DNA of 64,000 nucleotides. Source: Heterocephalus glaber (Eukaryota > Chordata > Mammalia > Rodentia > Bathyergidae). Below are positions 48,284-59,129 of this stretch, piece after piece. The DNA lies in assembly GCF_000247695.1 (NCBI RefSeq), contig NW_004624843.1, forward strand, positions 803,647-867,646, in the 5' to 3' direction. Position 1 is the stretch's first letter. Every line of letters starts with the position of its first letter. Position numbers and translations under genes: made by a program. The notes under the pieces are model-generated. The model saw only the letters and a program-made list of their open reading frames with translations. It made no database searches and had not been told where the DNA came from.

Positions 48284-48384
48284 CTGGGGGCATAGCTCAG
48301 TGACAGGGCAGCTCCAATTGCTTAGCATGCATGGGCTCCTGGGTTTGAATCCCTGTACAGTACTGCAAAAAAAAAAAAAGAGGA
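48284..48384 (+). mobile_element. ID-type SINE
   Basis: It starts 'gggctgggggcatagctcagtg', has the A-box-like 'tagctcagtga' and the B-box-like 'gggtttgaatccctgtac', and ends in a pure A13 run. The insertion within 'gcagctccaattgcttagc' makes it a little longer than usual. Flanking duplications are not clear. Confidence 0.85.
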
Positions 48385-49448
48385 AAGTTTCTTGACCCAC
48401 AAGTACCATACAGTAATCTTCCAAAGGTGTCTCATTAACCAATGAGTTCAGATTCCTTGCTGCAATACACAGCTCGCTTTACAAATCATCCCCAGGCACG
48501 ATTTCAACGTCACAGCCATGTGTGGCTTCCTTGCCCAAGCGAGGATTATATTTTATAGACTGCCCCATCAAGGAAGGACTTGCCATAGCTACTAGGAGTG
48601 CTGGAAGAACTCCCCCATCAGCTGCCAGCCCTGAGGAGGTCCTTGTGTGCAAAGCAAAGCCCATTGCCAAATCCCTGTCCTGTAGGGGCAGCCCACATGG
48701 CCAAGAAGCCAGTCACACCTTGGCCCAGCCATTTTTGCTCATGTCAACTCCAGTGGAGAACATTAGTGGCAGCGTTTCTCCTGGGGCCAGCCTTACAGCC
48801 CCACTCCTCCTCTGCCCACGCCTGCACCATCTCCTTCCTTGCAGCAGGTACTGGCTCCCAGAACCCTCCCCAATAAACATGCTACATGTTAAACTTCAAG
48901 GAGGCAGCTTCCAGGGCATGTGTCCTAGTTATTTCCTAGATGTAAGTTCCTTGAGGATGAAATGGACTTTGCCTCACCTCTGCGCACTGATTCCTGCCAC
49001 AGAGTGCAGGACTTCCGCTTAATATCAGAAGTCAGAACTAGGACAAGACATTTAAACATGAGGTTTCAAATGAACACAAGGAATATTTTTAATGCTGAAG
49101 TTCTTTCATACAGGAAGTTTCTTATTATAAAAGAGAAGTACTTATTTTCCACTCCTCTGGCTTCTGTGAGAAGAGATTTTTTTTTTTTTCCTAAACATAC
49201 CTGCCCTATTGCTCCAACTTCACTCTCCTCTGCAAAGGTAGAATTACCTGGTCACGAGGTAACCACAAGATTCAGGGTGCTCATCCATTTGCATTCACAG
49301 CAGGTAAGTTTGATAAGAGGAACTGAGACAGCATAACTTGATCCTTCCTCTTCCTCGGCTGATTTGTAATACATCTGCCTAACGGCTCATGTGCTTTTCT
49401 TCTCTGCACCTGCAGGCTGCAAGTTTTACAGGGACAGCCTCCCAGTAG
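48385..49448. other. Unassigned sequence, locally GC-rich
   Basis: The longest open frame in the window (166 codons, 48522-49022, plus) lies here. A second frame (48598-48876) overlaps it on the same strand and a reverse frame (48479-48670) opposes it. I recognise no domain. The end (48930-49020) resembles a worn L2 3' end ('gatgtaagttccttgaggatg'), which argues against a coding exon. A T12 run lies near 49180. Confidence 0.35.
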
Positions 49449-49449
49449 G

Positions 49450-49459
49450 AAGTACATAG
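49450..49459. repeat. 10-bp L1 target duplication, left
   Basis: 'aagtacatag' recurs exactly at 49600-49609, bracketing a 140-bp L1 stub. Confidence 0.85.
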
Positions 49460-49599
49460 AGGTTGAAGAGAGGGCAGAGGAATGGGGAAAAAAATAAGAA
49501 CCAAGATACATCACGTAAAGGTACAAATTCCCAATGATGAATGTTATCATACTATAGACCTAAAATGTACCGATAAACTTAATGAATTACCAAAAAAGA
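49460..49599 (+). mobile_element. Very short L1 3'-end insertion (140 bp)
   Basis: Only the tail of the L1 3' UTR is present: 'ggttgaagagagggcagagg', 'aagaaccaagatacatcacg', 'aattcccaatgatgaatg' and 'taaaatgtaccgataaac', then an A-rich tail. It belongs to the same subgroup as the twin-primed copy at 18537. A perfect 10-bp duplication flanks it. Confidence 0.92.
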
Positions 49600-49609
49600 A
49601 AGTACATAG
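49600..49609. repeat. 10-bp L1 target duplication, right
   Basis: It is an exact copy of 49450-49459. Confidence 0.85.
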
Positions 49610-49699
49610 GTGCTTAGTACCAAGAGACTAGGCAGATACATCTCTCTAGTTTTCAGGCAAAGTATTAGCACATCCACTTGGCAAACACTCTTCTATTAG

Positions 49700-50270
49700 T
49701 TAATAACTATTTAGAAACAAATCACCCCCCAAACCTAGCAACTTTACACCACATGCTTTTATTATCTCACCACTTTTGTGAATCAGGAGTCTGCACATTG
49801 GCTCAGCAGGTCCCTGTGCAAGGTGTCTCCTAAGGCCACAACCCAGGCATCAGCCAGTGCTGAGGTTTTCTCTGAAGGCCCAACTAGAGAAAGGTCTGCT
49901 TCTAAACTCATGTGGCTCTTGGGAGGGTCGGTGCCTTGCAGGATATTGGGATGGGCCGCAGTTCTTTACGGGGTGTCAGCCAGGAGCTGCCCCCAGTCTC
50001 CTGCCACTCAAATGTTTCTACATGGCAGCTTTCATCATCAAAGCCAGTAAGGGAAAGAGCCAGTAGAGACTAAAAGCAAAACGAAAGTTGCTTCCTTATG
50101 TAACATAACCACAGAAGTGAGATTCTATCCCAGCTGCCATAAGCTATTGGTTAGAAGTAAATTACTAGGTCTTATCAACACCCCAGGGGAGGAAGTTGCA
50201 CGTGGTGTGAATACCAGGAGGTGAGCATCACTGGGAATCATGGAAGCTGTTCTACCTGAAGGCCATCATC
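49700..50270 (-). mobile_element. Old mammalian LTR (MLT1/MaLR-like), antisense
   Basis: Plus-strand landmarks in order are 'agaaacaaatcacccccc', 'ttttattatctcaccac', 'tctgaaggcccaactagag', 'tgtaacataaccacagaag', 'agtaaattactaggtcttatc', 'gaggaagttgcacgtgg' and 'gtgaataccaggaggtgagc'. These follow the reverse complement of a common MaLR-like LTR. The frames at 49778-50066 are inside it. The family name is not assigned. Confidence 0.55.
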
Positions 50271-50286
50271 CATCCACTTTATTAAG

Positions 50287-50296
50287 AATCATAGAG
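50287..50296. repeat. SINE target duplication, left
   Basis: 'aatcatagag' pairs with 'aatcataaag' at 50508-50517 (9 of 10). Confidence 0.8.
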
Positions 50297-50471
50297 GCAG
50301 GCATGGTGTTGCATGCCTGGAATCCCAGCACTCTGGGAGGCTGAAGCAGGAGAATCCCAAGTTCACACCCAGAATAGGCAACTTAGTGGCTTAGCAAGAC
50401 CCTGTCTCAAATAAAAAATAAAAGGGCTGGGGATGTAGCTCAGTGGGAAAGCCCTAGGTTCAATCACTACC

Positions 50472-50472
<1 letters not shown>
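50297..50472 (+). mobile_element. Dimeric B1-ID SINE
   Basis: The left monomer is B1: 'gcaggcatggtgttgcatgc', 'ggaatcccagcactctggg', 'ggctgaagcaggagaatccc' and 'tagcaagaccctgtctc'. An A-rich linker leads to the ID monomer 'gggctggggatgtagctcag' and 'taggttcaatcactacc'. It is the best preserved dimer in the window. The usual A tail is replaced by (CA)n, and the target duplication encloses both. Confidence 0.92.

Positions 50473-50508
<36 letters not shown>
50473..50508. repeat. (CA)n microsatellite grown from a SINE tail
   Basis: A pure CA run of about 35 bp takes the place of the SINE's A tail and lies inside the SINE's target duplication. Confidence 0.95.
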
Positions 50509-50509
<1 letters not shown>

Positions 50510-50517
50510 TCATAAAG

Positions 50518-51799
50518 ATATGTTTAACCCCATCAATTCAACTCTAATGCCCCCTCCTCCATTGGTTCCAATCTCTGTAGGGAGAAGAAGAATACTAATT
50601 ACTGGGCCCCCTCAAATAACCAATATCCACTTCTGAGATTAGCCAGTTCACAGCTGTTCAACTTCTCAGAGGCACTGAAGCGATGGCTGATCTTTAAGTT
50701 GCTTGTTTGACTAAGCATTTACCCAGCATGAGGCAGAATCTTGCTGGGGATATCAACCTTAACTTGCAGGCAATACATACTTCACCTGTCCTTTCAGAAA
50801 CTTGAGTGAATTCACTCCTATCCTCATCCGGGCTAATGATCTCACATAACCACATGCTAAGGCCAAATGTATACTTGTCATGCCAGCTCTCAGGAGACAG
50901 AAATACTAAAGACTCTGTGACTCTAGCGGAATGGCACTGGAGGTCATGTGACACCATAATCTAACCCTTGTCTGGGTCACGGGAGGCACTGAGAAGTATG
51001 CCATGCGCTTATCACCACAGAGGTCCTGTCCGTATTGAAGTGAGTCCAAAGGATATGACTGACTGAATTACACAAGCTCCCTTTGCTCAGGAAGCATTCT
51101 CAAGAGCCCTGCGTAAGATGGTGACGTGCACGCACTGGAAAACGGCTCCAGAGCTAAATTGGAAGCCGCTAAGCGTCATCCAGGACATTTGTATATCTGC
51201 CCTCCAAGATGTTGAAATTAATAGGCTCTAATAAAATAAGGGCTAATTGTGGCTAATGTTAAAGCTATAAAAGCCATAATGAAGGCAGAGACTCACATGT
51301 CACCAGGACCAGTATATTGTCTGACAAATAGGACCTTTCGGAGAAATGTGTTCAGTTGTTTGGTTGATTGCCATGTATCTTTGTTTTTGCTGTTGTTTTC
51401 ATTGTTATTGTTTGGCTACTACCATTTTAAATTCCTGATTTTTAACTTTCTTACAATACATGTGGGTGGTTGCCACATAAGATTCTCAGATACATAAGGG
51501 CTACTGTAGGAAATAATATGTAACAGGAGCACCTAAACAAATGTCACAACCGTTGGCATGCATCTTACAGAAGTGTGGTGATGGATGGCAGGCCTACTAT
51601 GTACAACCGGGAAAAGACACTCTCCAGAGAAATTTCCTGTAGATTGGATAATGCTGTGGCTTAGTAGATGGTTATGCACCTTCTGAAGCTATACATCTTT
51701 TCCCTGGGAAATGGCGCTACCCTAAAATTTCCAGGAGTGACCACGTTTTGTTTACAGCATAGTATTCATTCTAGAGTTAGATTCTCCATCTTCTAGTGC
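50518..51799. other. Unassigned sequence
   Basis: No gene is supported. The stretch 51180-51340 is repeat-free and rich in TAAT-type cores ('attaatagg', 'ctaataaaa', 'gctaattg', 'gctaatg'), which might suit homeodomain binding, but this is only suggestive. Confidence 0.35.
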
Positions 51800-52005
51800 A
51801 GAGTTGTCCAATCCATGTTTCTGAGATTACAGAAATGTCCTATGCTGTGCTGCCCAATACACCCCACTAGTCACAAGGGGCTGTTGAGGATTTGAATTGT
51901 GATTAATGAGACTGGGGAACTGAATTTTTAAATTTTATTTTATTTAAATAGCCATATGTCACTGTATCAAACGGTACAATTCTAGTGATTTGGTATGGAC
52001 TGGGG
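51800..52005 (+). mobile_element. hAT-type MITE-like fossil (MER1-group-like)
   Basis: The motifs 'gagttgtccaatccatgtttc', 'ctatgctgtgctgcccaatac', 'ggactgggga' type sequence and 'tttaaatagccatatgtcac' resemble a family of small non-autonomous hAT transposons with 'ctgtccaat' ends. The exact family is uncertain. Confidence 0.5.
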
Positions 52006-52013
52006 GCCAGCGG

Positions 52014-52355
52014 TGTTAAAAATGAGATCTAAAATAGTCTCCAAAGCTTCATGTGTTTGGAAAGAGCTTAGATTATGGGGGCTGCTAGTTGACTTCTTAG
52101 GAGGTAGGGTCTGGTCAGAAAAGATAAAGCCATAGCCTGCAAGGGTGTATCTCCCTCGTCATATCCTTCCTTGACCCTCTGCTTCCTGTCTGCCATGCTG
52201 CGAGCAGCTCTCTTCTGCCAAGTCTCTGTGCCATGCCATCCTGCCTTGGAGCCGGCTGACTATGGACTGTAACGTGAGCCAAAACAAACCTCTACTCCTT
52301 TAAGCTGCAGGTGTCAAGCACTGTATCTCAGCAATGAGGAAGTGACTAAGACAAG
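52014..52355 (+). mobile_element. MaLR (ORR1-like) LTR
   Basis: It shares 'ttggagccggctgactatgg', 'gtgagccaaaacaaacctc' and 'ctcctttaagctgcaggtg' with the LTRs at 20445 and 27500, and ends near 'gaggaagtgactaagac'. Sense orientation. Confidence 0.75.
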
Positions 52356-55036
52356 CAGCAACCAAGTGAAACTAGAAGTTATAATGCCACTCCAGTAATC
52401 TTCTGAAAGAGACATAAAGGTGGAGAGGATGACCCTAGATTAAGTCTTCCAGAGTCTCCTTAATGTCACTCAATAGAACCCTCTTTTTTCCCACAAGAGC
52501 TGGTGTTACATTTAAATATTGTGTGTGTATGGTAAAAGATTTTCACTGTCCTAGAAAGAAGTTTCTGTTCTACAGTACATAGTTCCACTAATGTTCTTGC
52601 TGATGTTAATACTGGTTTGTCAATTCTTTCCATAATTAGAGATAACATTTCAAAAGCATATCCTCTGGAAAAGGGTATGTGAAATTCTCACTGGGCTATG
52701 TGAAACAAGAGTATTAGTTATCTGAACGCTGAATGTGATAAGGAAGAGGTGAAAAGAGCACCCCTCTGGGATCTTAAAGAGAAAGCAAACAGCAAAGGGA
52801 AAGGAAGAAAGAGGAAAGGAAAGCTGATTTCCATATAGCATCCTCGGCAGACAGGATTCTGTACTGAGAACGCCATTGTAGACCAAAATCATGCTCTAAA
52901 GACTGTGATAGAGCAGTTGAGGTGGTTAATTAAATTCTGGGACTGTTAGGTACATACACTGGAAAGGTCTAGGTGCCTCCAACTGGCACCCTCGCTTAGT
53001 CATCCTTCAGCACAATCATTTGTCCTACAGCCTAAGTTGTCACTAGCAGGAACATCACAGTGTTCCTTTGGTGGTGGACATTTTTGTGCTTGCTTGCTTG
53101 CTTGCTTATGAGCCCCACATGCATTTCTACTGTTTTCTGTACAAGTTCCAGAAGTTTCCTTAGGGATTTACTTTTTGGTCACTCCTTACCTAAGTGCATC
53201 AACTGGGCACTACTTTCACTCAAAAGTGGAAAAGATGGAAAATGCTAACCATTATCCTGGTGGCAGTGACAGCACACGAGTCCACCAAAACCAATCAGAA
53301 ACATGGATTTGGGCTGGCTAGAACTTCCGGGACTGAGATGCTTGCTCTACTTAGTTGCACTTGAAATGATGAAACATGGAATTGAGGCAGCCCTTTACCA
53401 CCTTCAAGAGACAACCTATATGTGTATGACTGCAAGTGGAATCTGAGCCCAGTGACCGAAAAGGAAAAGCAGGATCCTGAGTGTCTAACTCAGGTCTCAT
53501 GCGAAGTCAGCCTACACATGGGCATTGCATGAGTTAACAAACAAATTCTTTCACCCAGGAAAGCTTGGGTTTAGGTGTGAGTCTCTTGGCATGAACAGGG
53601 TCCCAACAGACAAATCCACTGTCGATGGAATATCCTGAGAGAAAAAAGAAAATGTTGGCTGAAATGCAATCAAGTGAAGAAACACAGAGTGAATGCCATG
53701 TTCTCAGCACAATGTGGCCTTCTGAAGACTAAGCTTTCCTATTTTCCACCTTCTGTACCACATACAGACTTCTGTAAATAAATTTAGAGGCCAAAAATAA
53801 ACTTAAGTAACAAGATTTAAAGTTAATATAATGAAAGTTTAAAAGTTAACTTGTGATCTAAAACTCTATTGTTCTCCATTCACATGTGACAGCAAAAACA
53901 TTATCCATCACTTGTGTGAAAAGATTTCCAAATATGCAATTTAAGCATTTATTTTATATATTTTACAGATTAAGTCAAATTTCATTTTATTATGCAAAAA
54001 GCAATAGAACTATATGTTTTTATCTATCTTGTTCTGTTATTAAATTGGGGGTTCTATAGATAAACCTGTGAGAGCAGAAGAAATAAAGGAAAAAAATAAG
54101 TGGCTTCTCAAAAATGTTGGGAAATCTTTTAACAATAAAGACTATAATGACTCTATAACAAATGGTAATATGCTTGGACTGGTTCTAACAGGACAGTTTT
54201 GAGAGCTGAGAGTCTGTTTCACATGAGACTTTAGGTGGTGTAAAGCACCTAAGTAACAATAATAAATCAGTAGCAGGGTTTCTGACAGTGCATAATGTAA
54301 TACCAGGCATGGGGTGGCATTCTATCCGGAGCCACATGAGCCACTTGCCCCTTAAAGGAAAGGCCAGTCACGGGTCCCAAATTACAAGTTTCCACAGCAC
54401 CAGAGACTTTGGCATGTCATTGCTTTCTGGACACTATGTGCAAAACTGCATCTGTACATGGATTCTTTCTAATATGGGTTCGTGTTTAGAGGAAGTTGGG
54501 TGTTCTGTATCAAATCAGGAATGAGAGTTGCATCCAGTGAAGATGGAAAAAAAAAAAAGACAGCTTATCCTTTACTGCTGGCAAAGCCAATTAAGCCTAT
54601 CTTTGTTTCATGACAGCTATATAAAGAATTGGGGAGTTGAGAGTGTGGGCATTTGATATGGATGTGCAAACTAATTCTTTCTGTTGGCTCACATAAACAG
54701 CATTTAGTAGAATATCCGGTAGATGTTTTTTGGCTTCATTCCCCCAAACTATGTAAGGCAATGCAATTTAATACATGCAGTGGTTTTCTGTCTTGTGTCC
54801 ATTAAAAAAAAAATACAAGAACTTCCTCAAATAGAAAATTTAAGGTGAGTTGAAATGTCAATCCTGATTCATGGGTTTATTCAATTTGAAGCTAAAATAA
54901 AGCTCAAATTTGCATTATGTGTTTGACAACTTTGACTTTTTGAATTTCTGTCATATACAAGCAACACGGCAATTGTTTATCATGCAGATCAGCACAAACA
55001 TGCATTTTTAAATTGTAAGTATTTATTGTACTATGT
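52356..55036. other. Unassigned sequence
   Basis: No gene or nameable repeat is visible. Frames at 52466-52648, 52650-52892, 53060-53248 and 54288-54524 show no domain. A12 runs lie near 54547. The stretch 54850-55000 is repeat-free AT-rich sequence. Confidence 0.4.
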
Positions 55037-55140
55037 GTAATTTATTGCAATTTATTTATTACCCTGTCTCTTCTTCTAGATTGTCAGCCCCCAGAGAGCA
55101 AGGGCTTCATTTGCATTTACCTTGCAGTAATATACACATA
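55037..55140 (+). mobile_element. Old LINE 3' end (L2-type), worn
   Basis: 'ttattaccctgtctcttcttctagattgtcag' and 'cccagagagcaagggcttc' follow the L2 3' end ('actgtaagctcc...gagggcaggg'). Confidence 0.45.
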
Positions 55141-55319
55141 TCAATTATTTGTGTCACAAATTTACTAGGGTTTCATCAGTGAAGCATATTAAGCATTTTG
55201 GTTAATATTTTGATAAGGAAGTCCTACTAGTAAGGCTGTCTATGACTCTTCTGATCAGTGCTCATCTTATTTTACAAACATATATTTTTGGAAGTTCTTA
55301 TAAGCACAAGACCAATAAC

Positions 55320-55450
55320 AAGAAGATCTACCATTTCCTGAGTGCTTTGAGTAAGGCAAAATTCTAAGCATGCCAGCTTCTTTATTCTGTTTCTTTTAAC
55401 AACAATCCTATGAGATATTGATACTACTATGCAAAGATCACATATAAGGG
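55320..55450 (-). mobile_element. MIR SINE
   Basis: The plus strand reads 'ctaccatttcctgagtgc', 'aacaacaatcctatgagatattg' and 'atactactatgc', matching the MIR reverse complement. Confidence 0.6.
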
Positions 55451-56689
55451 ACCTAGTTCTTAGAGGCTTTCATTATTTGTGAGATGATACATTTGGACAC
55501 ATGAAGTACTTGTTCTTAACTATTGCTCTAGGCTCCAAGTCACTATCCTCAGTATATTGATGACAATAAGACATGGTAGAAAAATGTCAGTCCTATGGAA
55601 GGCCTAAGTAAGTAATTCATTTTACTATAAATGTTAATCTTTCTTGCTTTTTTTCGTAGTTTTAGAAATGAGGTCAACCACATAAACTCATTCAATCCAG
55701 AGGGTATACGTGGAAATGGATCACATATAACTTTAAATCCGGAAATTGGTGGCTCAAAGAGATTGACACAAGCCAACACCACTGAAGAGCAGTGTGCTAT
55801 GTGCTGAGAGAAAACAGGTGTGCAGAGAGGAGACTGGATCATACCACTGCTGCAGGTCAGTGGGTCCACAAACTTCGTCTGGCATTGGGTGTTCCAAGAG
55901 ATGGGAAAAATAACAAGAGGAAGAATTATGAGCATTTTCTGACCATTGCAGATGATTGACTGGAGAGCTGTTACTTTAAACAGCAAATCATTAATAGTGA
56001 CTAATACTCACATGTCACAAAGTGTTACTTAAAGTCATCATATACATGTTATAAAACCTTCATTAATTTTAAGAGATTTTGTATAGTGTAAAAGAGGACT
56101 AATGATTCCTCTGAACTAACTCTAGAGCGGAAAAAACATGATTTGCAGAAGGTTAAGCCCATTTTAATTATTTTACGAATAATCTATTTTGAATTAAAGA
56201 ATTAGCAATAGGGTATGTAATCAATCAGGGGAATACCAAGAGCTCTACGTTATTAAAATGCTCTCAAAATTTTGGTCTATTTCCTAAAGTATCCTTAATA
56301 GATCCAAGAGGGAAATAGATTGACATGTAAAACTAATGACTTGTCAGTTCAGGGAGATTGCTGAAGTCAGCTTTCAAAAAGGCAATAGTAGTAGTTATCT
56401 CATCCAAAATAATTCTCTTCCTAAAGGGGGAAAAAGTTCTCTTCTCTAGTAATTTCTAGTTTTTCCAAGTTTTCCCTGCCAAGGCCCCCATGAAGAGTAA
56501 AAGTGGCAGTCTTGGAAACCATTTGTTCTTGTTGAAGAATTCTCTCTACACTAATACCTAAGTCTGTGCATCCACAATTCCAAATAGAGTACATAATACA
56601 ATTGATCAGACCTCTAAACAGAGTCAGAAAGGGTTAATGTCAATAGTATGAACATGATTGTGAAATGATAAAGAAACCATGTCTATAGA
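55451..56689. other. Unassigned sequence
   Basis: No gene is supported. A reverse frame of 145 codons (55549-55986) is the longest on the minus strand with no visible repeat, but it has no recognisable domain. Confidence 0.35.
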
Positions 56690-56880
56690 TCCTTCTGTCT
56701 CATGCTTAATAGTCCTATAAAGTATATTTATCTGCAATAATTTATAATTCTTTTGTTCACCACATCTTTGTAATGTTTGCAAGCCTTGTCCACATGTTAC
56801 AGATAGAGAAATTGAGGTGTAGGAAGGTTGGAATGATTGCCAGTTTCACACTGAGAATATATAGAAGACCTACAATACCA
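56690..56880 (-). mobile_element. MIR SINE, worn
   Basis: The plus strand reads 'ccacatgttacagatagagaaattgagg', then 'gattgccagtttcacac', following the MIR reverse complement. Confidence 0.5.
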
Positions 56881-57269
56881 ACCTTTTCATAATTTTTCAC
56901 TAAATGAGGCAATTTGTCAAACCTTTAAACATGAAAGATGCTCAGTATATTGCCAAATTCTTTGAAATGAGTATATAATGCATATATTTCACACTATTTT
57001 CTCCATGTAAGCAATCCATATAGTTCATTAATGCATCTTATACTATCAAAATTATATATATGTCTCTGGGAAATCTTAAGTCAGAATGTGATGTAAGTTT
57101 TCAAACTATTCAAAATATTTCAACCAGTAAATACGTTTAAAATGCAAGTATATGAAAGAATATATACTTGAAGTCCTGGTCTTGGAATTTAAAAGTCACA
57201 GCTTCTAATTCAAGCTGTGTTTCTAATTAGGCTATCCTGGGAAAACCCTTTTGCTCTTAGGACTTAGCA
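56881..57269. other. Unassigned AT-rich sequence
   Basis: No gene or nameable repeat is visible. Confidence 0.4.
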
Positions 57270-57687
57270 TGGTTTGGACATGGTTTGAGTCTGTCCCACA
57301 ATGACTTGTGCACTAGAAGCTTGGTGGCCAGGGTGGTGATGTTGAGGGGTCACAGAACTTCTGATGGGAGAGGTCTAGGGGAAGGTGGTTGGATCCTGGG
57401 GCTTCCCAACCGTGGAAGGAGTTAACACTGGTGTCAGACGGTGAGTTGGTTCTCATAAAAGTGGGCTGCTATACAGTGAGAAACACCACACATTTGGCCC
57501 CTTCCATATGAAGTTTTTCTCTTTCTACTTCTCTGCCATGCTGTGAGCCAGACAAGGGGCCTCCCTAGTCAGGAAAGGGCACTCACCTTAGACTTTCTGC
57601 ACCCAACACTGTGAGCTAAATAAACCTATTTTCCTTACAAGTAACCAGCTTCTGGTATTTTATTATAGCAAAGAAATGAACCCACAT
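57270..57687 (+). mobile_element. MaLR LTR (MLT1/MST-type)
   Basis: It follows the MaLR pattern: 'catggtttgagtctgtccc', 'gatgttgaggggtcacag', 'tggatcctggggcttcccaac', 'ggttctcataaaagtgggc', 'acttctctgccatgctgtg', 'ctgtgagctaaataaacc' (polyadenylation-type AATAAA) and 'ggtattttattatagcaaag'. Sense orientation. Confidence 0.75.
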
Positions 57688-57857
57688 AGGACTTTTCTTC
57701 AACTATAAAAAAGAGAGTAAATCCGTCTATACCATCTTGAAGGTCTCATTTATTTGTTTTTGTTGATGCTGTTTTGTTTTGGCTTTTCAAAGTAATGTAG
57801 ACATTTCCAAAAATATTAAAAGTCAAGCATCAAAGAGGGTTTATTATGAAAAATATA
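57688..57857. other. Unassigned sequence between two LTRs
   Basis: Nothing recognisable. Confidence 0.4.
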
Positions 57858-57996
57858 TTCATCAGTTCGAGCTGCCATAACAAAATACCATATAATGGTG
57901 GCTAAAACAACAGAAATTTATTTTCTCACAGTTCTTGAGGCTGAAGATCCAGGATCAGCTTGATCAGATTTGGGAAAGGGCCCTCCTCCTAGCTGG
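57858..57996 (-). mobile_element. MLT1 LTR, left part (split by a SINE block)
   Basis: The plus strand reads the reverse of the MLT1 3' end: 'gagctgccataacaaaatacc', 'ggctaaaacaacagaaattta' and 'tctcacagttcttgaggctg'. Its continuation appears at 58375-58512 after the SINE and GA tracts. Confidence 0.8.
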
Positions 57997-58045
57997 GAAA
58001 GGGAGAAGGGGGGGAGGGAGGGAGGGAGGGAGAGAGATAGAGACA

Positions 58046-58077
<32 letters not shown>
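57997..58077. repeat. (GGGA)n/(GA)n microsatellite
   Basis: It is a purine run made of GGGA then GA units. It produces the ERER-rich frame at 57935. Confidence 0.95.
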
Positions 58078-58239
58078 ACACAGTGGTCCAAGCTTGCAAC
58101 TCCAGTTCTTAGGGAGTCTAAGGCAGGATTACAAATTCAAGTCCCACATAAGCAACTTAGTGACATAGGGATCTCAAATGTTAAAAAAATAAAAAAGTCT
58201 GGAGAAGTACAATAGCTCAGTGGTTCCATCCCCAGTACC
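58078..58239 (+). mobile_element. Dimeric B1-ID SINE
   Basis: A worn B1 part is followed by an ID part: 'cacagtggtccaagcttgc', 'gcaacttagtgacataggg', 'aatagctcagtggttcc' and 'atccccagtacc'. It is flanked on both sides by purine microsatellites and lies inside an MLT1 LTR. Confidence 0.75.
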
Positions 58240-58335
58240 AAAGGAAGGAAAGAGGGAGGGAGGGAAGGAGGGAGGAAAAGGCGTAAGAGAGAAAGAAGAA
58301 AGTGAAAGAGAGAAGAGAAAGAAGAGAAAGAAAAA
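58240..58335. repeat. GGAAG/GAAA-rich tract
   Basis: The tract is nearly pure purine and directly continues the SINE tail, which suggests growth from the A-rich tail. Confidence 0.85.
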
Positions 58336-58374
58336 TGTTCCTCCCCCTCCCCTTCTTCATCTTCTTCTAAAACT

Positions 58375-58512
58375 ATAGTCCTGTGGGATCAAGTTGTTTT
58401 TGTGACCTATTTAACCCAAATTTACCTCCTAAATATCTTACCTACAAATGTGGTCACATTGGTGGTTAGGGATTCAACATAGGAATTTTGGAGGGACACT
58501 ATCCAGTTCCTA
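58375..58512 (-). mobile_element. MLT1 LTR, right part
   Basis: The plus strand reads 'cttacctacaaatgtggtcac', 'ttggtggttagggattcaac' and 'ttttggagggacactatcc', the reverse of the 5' part of MLT1. It completes the fragment at 57858, in the same orientation. Confidence 0.75.
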
Positions 58513-58936
58513 AGAAAAGATAAAAGCCCCCTTATTTTCTTTACCTTTAATCCATCTTAAAGAATCGACGATTTTTTAAAACACTTTAATTCCTCCAGTG
58601 GTATTTTTCATGTGTGTCCTGCAGGTTCTCCGCCTCTGAAAGGCAGATTTCTTTTTCTCTTGGAGGGTAACAGAAGAAAGGAGTTTGGGGAAAGCTGTTA
58701 GATTAACATACAGACTTTAAATAAAGCATTCCATGTTCCACCCTCTTCTCATTCTAATACTTTGCTATCCCTGCCATGTCTCAGACCTGAATTCCTGCGG
58801 TCTGCATCCTCTTCTGAGTATTCACATCCACGATTTGTCTGCTATTCTATGTTCTATATTTTATTATCCAAGAATTTTTTTTTGAAATATCTTGTTTGGT
58901 TAAGGTTGCCCCCAGCTACACTTTTTCCAGGATCAT
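58513..58936. other. Unassigned sequence
   Basis: No gene or nameable repeat is visible. Confidence 0.4.
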
Positions 58937-58945
58937 ACTTGATTT
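58937..58945. repeat. SINE target duplication, left
   Basis: 'acttgattt' recurs exactly at 59130-59138. The preceding bases also match ('gatcat' against 'gatc'). Confidence 0.8.
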
Positions 58946-59056
58946 TTCATTCTTTCTTTCTTTCTTTCTTTCTTTCTCTTTCTTCCCTTCTTTCTTCCTT
59001 CCTTCCTTCCTTTCTTTCATTTCTTTCTTTCTTTCTTCTTTTTTTTCTTTTTTTCC
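58946..59056. repeat. (CTTT)n microsatellite grown from a SINE tail
   Basis: It is a T/C-rich tract of TTTC and CCTT units. It sits at the A-tail side of a minus-strand ID SINE and inside the SINE's target duplication. Confidence 0.95.
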
Positions 59057-59129
59057 AGTATCAGAAATTGAACTCAGAACCTTTTGCTTGCTAGGCAGGT
59101 GCAGTACCACTGAGCTACATCCCCGATCC
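59057..59129 (-). mobile_element. ID-type SINE
   Basis: The plus strand reads the reverse of an ID element: 'agaaattgaactcagaacc', 'ttgctaggcaggtgcagtacc', 'actgagctacatccccgatcc'. The reversed A box is 'ccactgagcta' and the reversed B box is 'attgaactcag'. Open frames at 58762-59135 on both strands come from the tail and are not genes. Confidence 0.85.

Noticed and set aside
48522..49022. 166-codon open frame, the longest in the window, as a possible gene
   Set aside because: No recognisable domain, overlapping frames on both strands, and its end runs into worn L2-like sequence. The composition is locally GC-rich, which lengthens chance frames.
55549..55986. 145-codon minus-strand frame as a possible gene
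   Set aside because: No domain, signal or exon context is visible. AT-rich sequence gives frames of this length only rarely, but nothing positive supports coding.
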